Shown here: positions 6,492-9,766 of the stretch, one piece after another
Position numbering within the stretch: the first letter of the stretch is position 1
How the letters are laid out: the number at the start of each line of letters is the position of its first letter
NCBI GenBank assembly: GCA_023145275.1
Contig: JAGLEB010000172.1
Coordinates: 1-9,766, forward strand
Length of the DNA: 9,766 nt
Direction: 5' to 3'
From: Flavobacteriales bacterium
Lineage (GTDB): Bacteria > Bacteroidota > Bacteroidia > Flavobacteriales > JADGDT01
Notes under the pieces: model-generated
What the model saw: only the letters and a program-made list of their open reading frames with translations
Told to the model about the DNA's origin: nothing
Database searches by the model: none
Program-made: the position numbers and the translations under genes

Positions 6492-6656
6492 ATGGAAAAG
6501 TGGCGTATATATCTTATTTTAGCAGGAATAGTTCTTGTTGCTTACAATGTTGAAAATATAGATTTTTCTGATATTGCAGCTAATCCAACTACAATTATCG
6601 CATTATTAGCTTCGATAGCGTTTATTGTTATGTTGATAGTTTTTAGGAAGAAATAA
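6492..6656 (+). CDS. Small two-helix membrane protein abutting the MarC-family gene
   Basis: This 54-residue ORF begins with ATG at the base right after the MarC-family stop (TAG at 6489-6491) and ends with TAA at 6654-6656. It starts MEKWRIYLILAG and ends IVFRKK. Two hydrophobic segments (about 6-18 and 33-50) flank a short polar acidic stretch (NVENIDFSDIAANP, 19-32). A basic residue pattern at both ends (KWR and FRKK) predicts cytoplasmic termini. The zero-base spacing suggests translational coupling to the MarC-family gene. I do not recognise a family. The clean membrane topology and exact abutment make a chance ORF unlikely, but a gene this short is easily missed. Confidence 0.65.
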   Translation: MEKWRIYLILAGIVLVAYNVENIDFSDIAANPTTIIALLASIAFIVMLIVFRKK

Positions 6657-6672
6657 AGAAGTGTTATATTTG
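6641..6672 (+). promoter_or_regulatory. Candidate promoter of dxs
   Basis: TATATTTG at 6665-6672 is an exact TAnnTTTG -7 box. TTTT at 6641-6644 lies 20 bases upstream as an imperfect -33 box that overlaps the end of the 54-residue gene. The predicted start near 6676 leaves a leader of about 16 bases. This suggests dxs can be transcribed separately from the MarC-family pair. Confidence 0.45.
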
Positions 6673-6691
6673 GTGTTCAAACGTATGATTA

Positions 6692-8479
6692 ATGTCCCTT
6701 TTAGAAAAAATAAATTCACCTTCTGATTTAAATAAACTTTCTATTTACGATCTTAAGAATCTTGCAAAAGAGCTTCGAGAGTTTATCTTGGAATTTGTCT
6801 CTACAAAAGAGGGGCATTTAGGCGCTAGCCTTGGCGTGGTAGAGCTTGCAGTTGCAATACATTATGTTTTCAATACTCCTGACGATAAGTTAGTGTGGGA
6901 TGTTGGACATCAGGCCTACGTTCATAAATTAATAACAGGCAGAAAAGATTTGTTCCAAACAAGTCGTCAAAAAGGTGGTATAAGTGGATTTCCCAAAATG
7001 TCAGAAAGTGAGTATGATAATTTTGGTACAGGTCATTCGTCTACATCTATATCAGCTGTACTAGGGATGGCTTTATCATCTAAGATAAAGGGCGAAAGTA
7101 GAAATCATATAGCTGTTATTGGCGATGCATCAATAGCTTCAGGAATGGCGTTTGAGGGTTTGAATCACGCAGGTGTATCAAATTCTAATATTCTTGTGAT
7201 ATTGAATGATAATGCTATGGCGATAGACCCTAATGTAGGTGCTTTAAAGGAATATCTTTCATCTATAAAGAAAGCTGGTAACGATTCTAAAAATATTTTT
7301 GAGGCTTTAAATTTTAAATATTTCGGTCCGTTTGATGGTCATGATTTTGATGAGCTTTTATTGGCCTTGAATGAAGTGAAAAAGTATCAAGGCCCAAAAT
7401 TTCTGCACGTTGTAACTATTAAAGGAAAGGGATATAGAAACGCTGAAATTGACCAAGTTAGATTTCACGCACCAGGTAAATTTGATTTAGAAACAGGACT
7501 GTCATTAAAATCTGTCGATGTAGATGGTAGATTAAAATATCAAGATGTTTTTGGAAAAACTATTGTCGAGTTTGCCGATACTGATGATAAAATTGTCGGT
7601 ATAACTCCGGCAATGCCAAGCGGAAGCTCTTTGAAGTTTATGATGGATAAGTATCCCGAAAGGGCTTTTGACGTTGGAATAGCAGAGCAACATGCTGTAA
7701 CTCTAGCTGCTGGTATTGCAACTCAAGGTCTGAAGCCCGTTGTTGCTATATACTCCACATTCTTGCAGAGAGCATACGATCAGGTAGTACACGATGTAGC
7801 TATACAGAATTTACCTGTTGTTTTTTGCATTGATCGTGGAGGTGTTGTTGGAGAAGATGGTTCTACTCATCATGGTATGTTAGACTTGGCTTGGCTTAGG
7901 ACAATTCCTAATATGACAGTTTCGGCTCCAATGAACGAGCATGATTTACGAAATCTAATGTTCACAGCGATTAATGGCGATAGCCCTTTTGCAATTAGGT
8001 ACCCTAGGGGTAAGGGAGTATTGAAAAATTGGCAAAATTCGCCTGTGAATCTCGAAATTGGAAAGGGTGTAGAGTTGAAAATGGGCTCTGATGTTGCTGT
8101 ACTGTCTATCGGACATCCAGGTAATTATGTAAAGGAAGCGATATTACAGCTTGATAATAATTATAGGGATAAAGTTGGACACTATAATATGCTTTTTGTG
8201 AAACCTCTGGATGAAGGCTTACTCAAGAGTGTTTTTAACAATTATAAAACTATTATTACTGTTGAAGATGGGGCTAAAGCTGGTGGCTTTGGAAGCTCAA
8301 TTCTCGAATGGGCTTGTCTTGATGGTAATAATGTAAGCAATCGTAATATTATATTACTTGGAGCAAACGACCTGTTTTTAGATCATGGAAAATCAGAAGA
8401 ATTGCATGATGAAATGGGTATTTCTGCAGATAAGATAAAAGAAAAGTTGCTAGATGTTTTATTAAAGACTGTAAATTAA
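6692..8479 (+). CDS. dxs: 1-deoxy-D-xylulose-5-phosphate synthase
   Basis: This 595-residue enzyme condenses pyruvate and glyceraldehyde 3-phosphate to 1-deoxy-D-xylulose 5-phosphate, releasing CO2. It is the first step of the MEP isoprenoid pathway and also feeds thiamine and pyridoxal synthesis. The N-terminal domain has EGHLGASLGVVELAVALH-like residues at 40-57 (H42), WDVGHQAYVHKL (69-80) and GTGHSSTSISA (112-122). The thiamine-diphosphate motif is VIGDASIASGMAFEGLNHAG (142-161), with N172 downstream. The pyrimidine domain carries GIAEQHAV (329-336, with catalytic E332), RGGVVGEDGSTHHG (382-395) and RYPRG (436-440, with substrate-binding R439). The C-terminal transketolase domain follows. 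It is slightly shorter than the Escherichia coli enzyme because of a shorter linker after residue 180. The motif has GDA where GDG is standard. It is likely cytoplasmic and dimeric. Confidence 0.97.
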   Translation: MSLLEKINSPSDLNKLSIYDLKNLAKELREFILEFVSTKEGHLGASLGVVELAVAIHYVFNTPDDKLVWDVGHQAYVHKLITGRKDLFQTSRQKGGISGFPKMSESEYDNFGTGHSSTSISAVLGMALSSKIKGESRNHIAVIGDASIASGMAFEGLNHAGVSNSNILVILNDNAMAIDPNVGALKEYLSSIKKAGNDSKNIFEALNFKYFGPFDGHDFDELLLALNEVKKYQGPKFLHVVTIKGKGYRNAEIDQVRFHAPGKFDLETGLSLKSVDVDGRLKYQDVFGKTIVEFADTDDKIVGITPAMPSGSSLKFMMDKYPERAFDVGIAEQHAVTLAAGIATQGLKPVVAIYSTFLQRAYDQVVHDVAIQNLPVVFCIDRGGVVGEDGSTHHGMLDLAWLRTIPNMTVSAPMNEHDLRNLMFTAINGDSPFAIRYPRGKGVLKNWQNSPVNLEIGKGVELKMGSDVAVLSIGHPGNYVKEAILQLDNNYRDKVGHYNMLFVKPLDEGLLKSVFNNYKTIITVEDGAKAGGFGSSILEWACLDGNNVSNRNIILLGANDLFLDHGKSEELHDEMGISADKIKEKLLDVLLKTVN

Positions 8480-8487
8480 TAAATTTG
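8457..8487 (+). promoter_or_regulatory. Candidate promoter of the DUF3078 gene
   Basis: TAAATTTG at 8480-8487 is an exact TAnnTTTG -7 box and begins at the base after the dxs stop codon. TTTT at 8457-8460 lies 19 bases upstream as an imperfect -33 box inside the dxs coding region. The predicted start near 8491 leaves a leader of about 16 bases before the ATG at 8507. Confidence 0.48.
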
Positions 8488-8506
8488 TACTTTCGAAACA
8501 AAATGT

Positions 8507-9454
8507 ATGAAAAAAAAACTACTCATTATCTTCCTAATCTTCCAAGCATTAAATAGCAATGCTCAGATTGTTATTGATACTTCAGTAGTTAGCTTTTTGT
8601 ATAATTATCCAAACGTCAGCATTGTACCTATTGCGAGAGATACTAGTTATTGGAACTCCGAAACAAAAGCAGAGATATTATTTAGCGAGAATTATTATAA
8701 AGACTGGAATGCTGGGGGAGATAATTTTATAAATGGACTTTTTAAGTTCGATTGGCATGCCATCTATAACAAAGGGAATGTAAAGTGGGATAATATTCTG
8801 AAGGTAGAGTATGGAATGAATAGGCAAGAAGATAGAGATGCACGCAAAACAAATGATCTCTTCGAATACAATGGGAACTATGGCTATAAAGTTGTTGAGA
8901 AATGGTATGCATCTACACAATTACGTTTTACTACTCAGTTTTCCGAAGGTTATGATTATAAAGATGATGGTAACCATGTATTGAAATCTAGTTTTTTTGC
9001 TCCTGCAAAAATATTTTTTGGGGGTGGAGCAAAATTCACTCGGAATGATGATTTTTATATCTATATGTCTCCTTTTACGGCTAATATGACTTTTGTATTT
9101 AATGATTCTCTCGCAAAAAAAGGCGATATTAACAAGAATGGAGAAATGTTCTATAATAAAATAGGACCTTGGGTTGATGTTTTCTGGAAATATAATTTTT
9201 ACAGAGATTACTATTTTGTAAATAAGATTTCCGTTTATTCCGATTATGTTCATCAATTTGGTAGTATTGACTATTTTGATTGGCAGCTTGACGTGTCAGT
9301 ACCACTTCACAAATATTTCACACTGAGTTTTGGATTCCAAATGAAATATGAAAAGGATGTTTTGTTTGATGTCCCTGGCAGTACCACTGGCGAAAAGGAA
9401 ACTAGAATACAGTTTAAACAGGTTCTTGGTATCGGCTTGAAGTACATTTTCTAA
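8507..9454 (+). CDS. DUF3078 family protein, probable outer-membrane beta-barrel
   Basis: This 315-residue protein has a classic Sec signal peptide: MKKK, a hydrophobic core at 5-14 and probable cleavage after NSNA or at Q20. The mature part is rich in aromatic residues and alternating polar/hydrophobic strands, and the chain ends in GIGLKYIF with a terminal Phe, both typical of outer-membrane beta-barrels. The stretch YYKDWNAGGDNFINGLF (62-78) is the W-x-x-GG-x-N-x-x-x-G signature I associate with DUF3078, a Bacteroidota-restricted family of unknown function. It starts 27 bases after dxs with its own promoter match, so it may be read both with dxs and alone. A nearby ATG at 8503 is out of frame, so 8507 is the start. 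No specific substrate or partner can be inferred. Confidence 0.88.
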   Translation: MKKKLLIIFLIFQALNSNAQIVIDTSVVSFLYNYPNVSIVPIARDTSYWNSETKAEILFSENYYKDWNAGGDNFINGLFKFDWHAIYNKGNVKWDNILKVEYGMNRQEDRDARKTNDLFEYNGNYGYKVVEKWYASTQLRFTTQFSEGYDYKDDGNHVLKSSFFAPAKIFFGGGAKFTRNDDFYIYMSPFTANMTFVFNDSLAKKGDINKNGEMFYNKIGPWVDVFWKYNFYRDYYFVNKISVYSDYVHQFGSIDYFDWQLDVSVPLHKYFTLSFGFQMKYEKDVLFDVPGSTTGEKETRIQFKQVLGIGLKYIF

Positions 9455-9532
9455 TTGCTACGTTGTTTTTAATCTGCAATTGTAGATCTCATTATTTTAC
9501 TATACCATTATTAGAGCACATTTTGCTAATAT

Positions 9533-9567
9533 CTTCGCTTATTTCGCAAGCTGCGCTTCCCATGACG
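9533..9567. repeat. Partial copy of the REP/MITE-like repeat
   Basis: CTTCGCTTATTTCGCAA at 9533-9549 recurs exactly at 9670-9686. Both copies continue through a GCT-x-CGCT-like stretch to ATGACG (9562-9567 here). The matching left half with the opening CGTCAT is not visible, so this copy appears truncated or diverged. Confidence 0.5.
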
Positions 9568-9598
9568 ACTTGCATTTTAGGGTTTTCAATTTAGTACA

Positions 9599-9706
9599 CG
9601 TCATCCTGACTTACTCACTAACTTTATTATTGGTGTTCGTGAAATCGAAGATTCGGCATTTGCCAATCGCTTCGCTTATTTCGCAAAAGCTCCGCTAAGT
9701 ATGACG
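9599..9706. repeat. REP/MITE-like palindromic element bounded by CGTCAT/ATGACG
   Basis: The element opens with CGTCATCCTGAC (9599-9610) and closes with ATGACG (9701-9706). Its ends form imperfect terminal inverted repeats. Inside is a long imperfect hairpin at 9641-9682: GAAAT and CGAAG pair with CTTCG and ATTTC across a bulge, capped by GGCA-TT-TGCC (9655-9664). It encodes no protein. The form resembles intergenic repeats dispersed in Bacteroidota genomes and may be mobilised in trans. Confidence 0.5.
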
Positions 9707-9766
9707 CTGACTCGTCATTAGCTCATTGGAGTTTTTGTTTACAAACTTAGGCCTACCTATGACAAC

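Larger units (their letters stand above)
9455..9766. other. Gene-free tail with dispersed-repeat sequence
   Basis: I find no credible coding region, tRNA or rRNA in these 312 bases. The first part (9455-9530) is plain AT-rich sequence. From about 9533 on, the composition changes to short GC-containing direct and inverted repeats, annotated separately. The segment looks like a landing place for REP- or MITE-like elements. Confidence 0.6.

Noticed and set aside
8678..9256. Two minus-strand open frames opposite the DUF3078 gene
   Set aside because: They are antisense to a gene with signal peptide, family motif and beta-barrel end, and look like low-complexity Ile/Lys shadows.
9453..9481. AATTGC/GCAATT inverted repeat as terminator of the DUF3078 gene
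   Set aside because: Six AT-rich pairs around a 17-base loop with no following T-run are not enough to call a terminator.

Overview
The window looks like a chromosomal segment from a low-GC member of the Bacteroidota, probably flavobacteria-like. Several protein families point there: DUF3109, DUF3078, a TIGR02943-like sigma factor, and a Dxs whose thiamine-diphosphate motif reads GDA. Matches to the Bacteroidota promoter consensus (TTG or TTTG, about 19-20 bases, TAnnTTTG) and the lack of Shine-Dalgarno sequences agree. These assignments come from reading motifs, not from a database search.

Layout: everything left of about 5740 is on the minus strand and everything right of about 5910 is on the plus strand. 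The two halves diverge from one intergenic region. The minus half, in transcription order, holds a DUF3109 Cys-cluster protein, a dGTPase with a 69-residue two-helix membrane protein, a DUF2461 protein with a MalY/PatB-type C-S lyase, and then a three-gene set: sigma factor, small zinc anti-sigma-like protein, and a secreted Cys-rich repeat peptide. The plus half holds a MarC-family membrane protein, a directly abutting 54-residue membrane protein, dxs (first step of the MEP isoprenoid pathway) and a DUF3078 probable outer-membrane beta-barrel. The last 312 bases carry no gene but hold REP- or MITE-like repeats.

The most interesting part is the left edge (38-1392). The 128-residue peptide has a Sec signal and a C-terminal domain in which all seven cysteines lie in KCG units, including two EGKCG motifs. 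That is the hallmark of HvfA/bufferin-type copper-binding RiPP precursors, whose Cys residues are modified by MNIO (DUF692) enzymes. Here it follows an ECF-like sigma factor and a soluble Hx3Cx2C zinc protein, which suggests a stress- or metal-switched cassette. Its modifying enzymes, if present, would lie just beyond the left edge. The rest of the window is mostly conserved housekeeping genes. Smaller points of note are a probably leaderless DUF3109 transcript, a TTG start on the C-S lyase, and the tail repeats.
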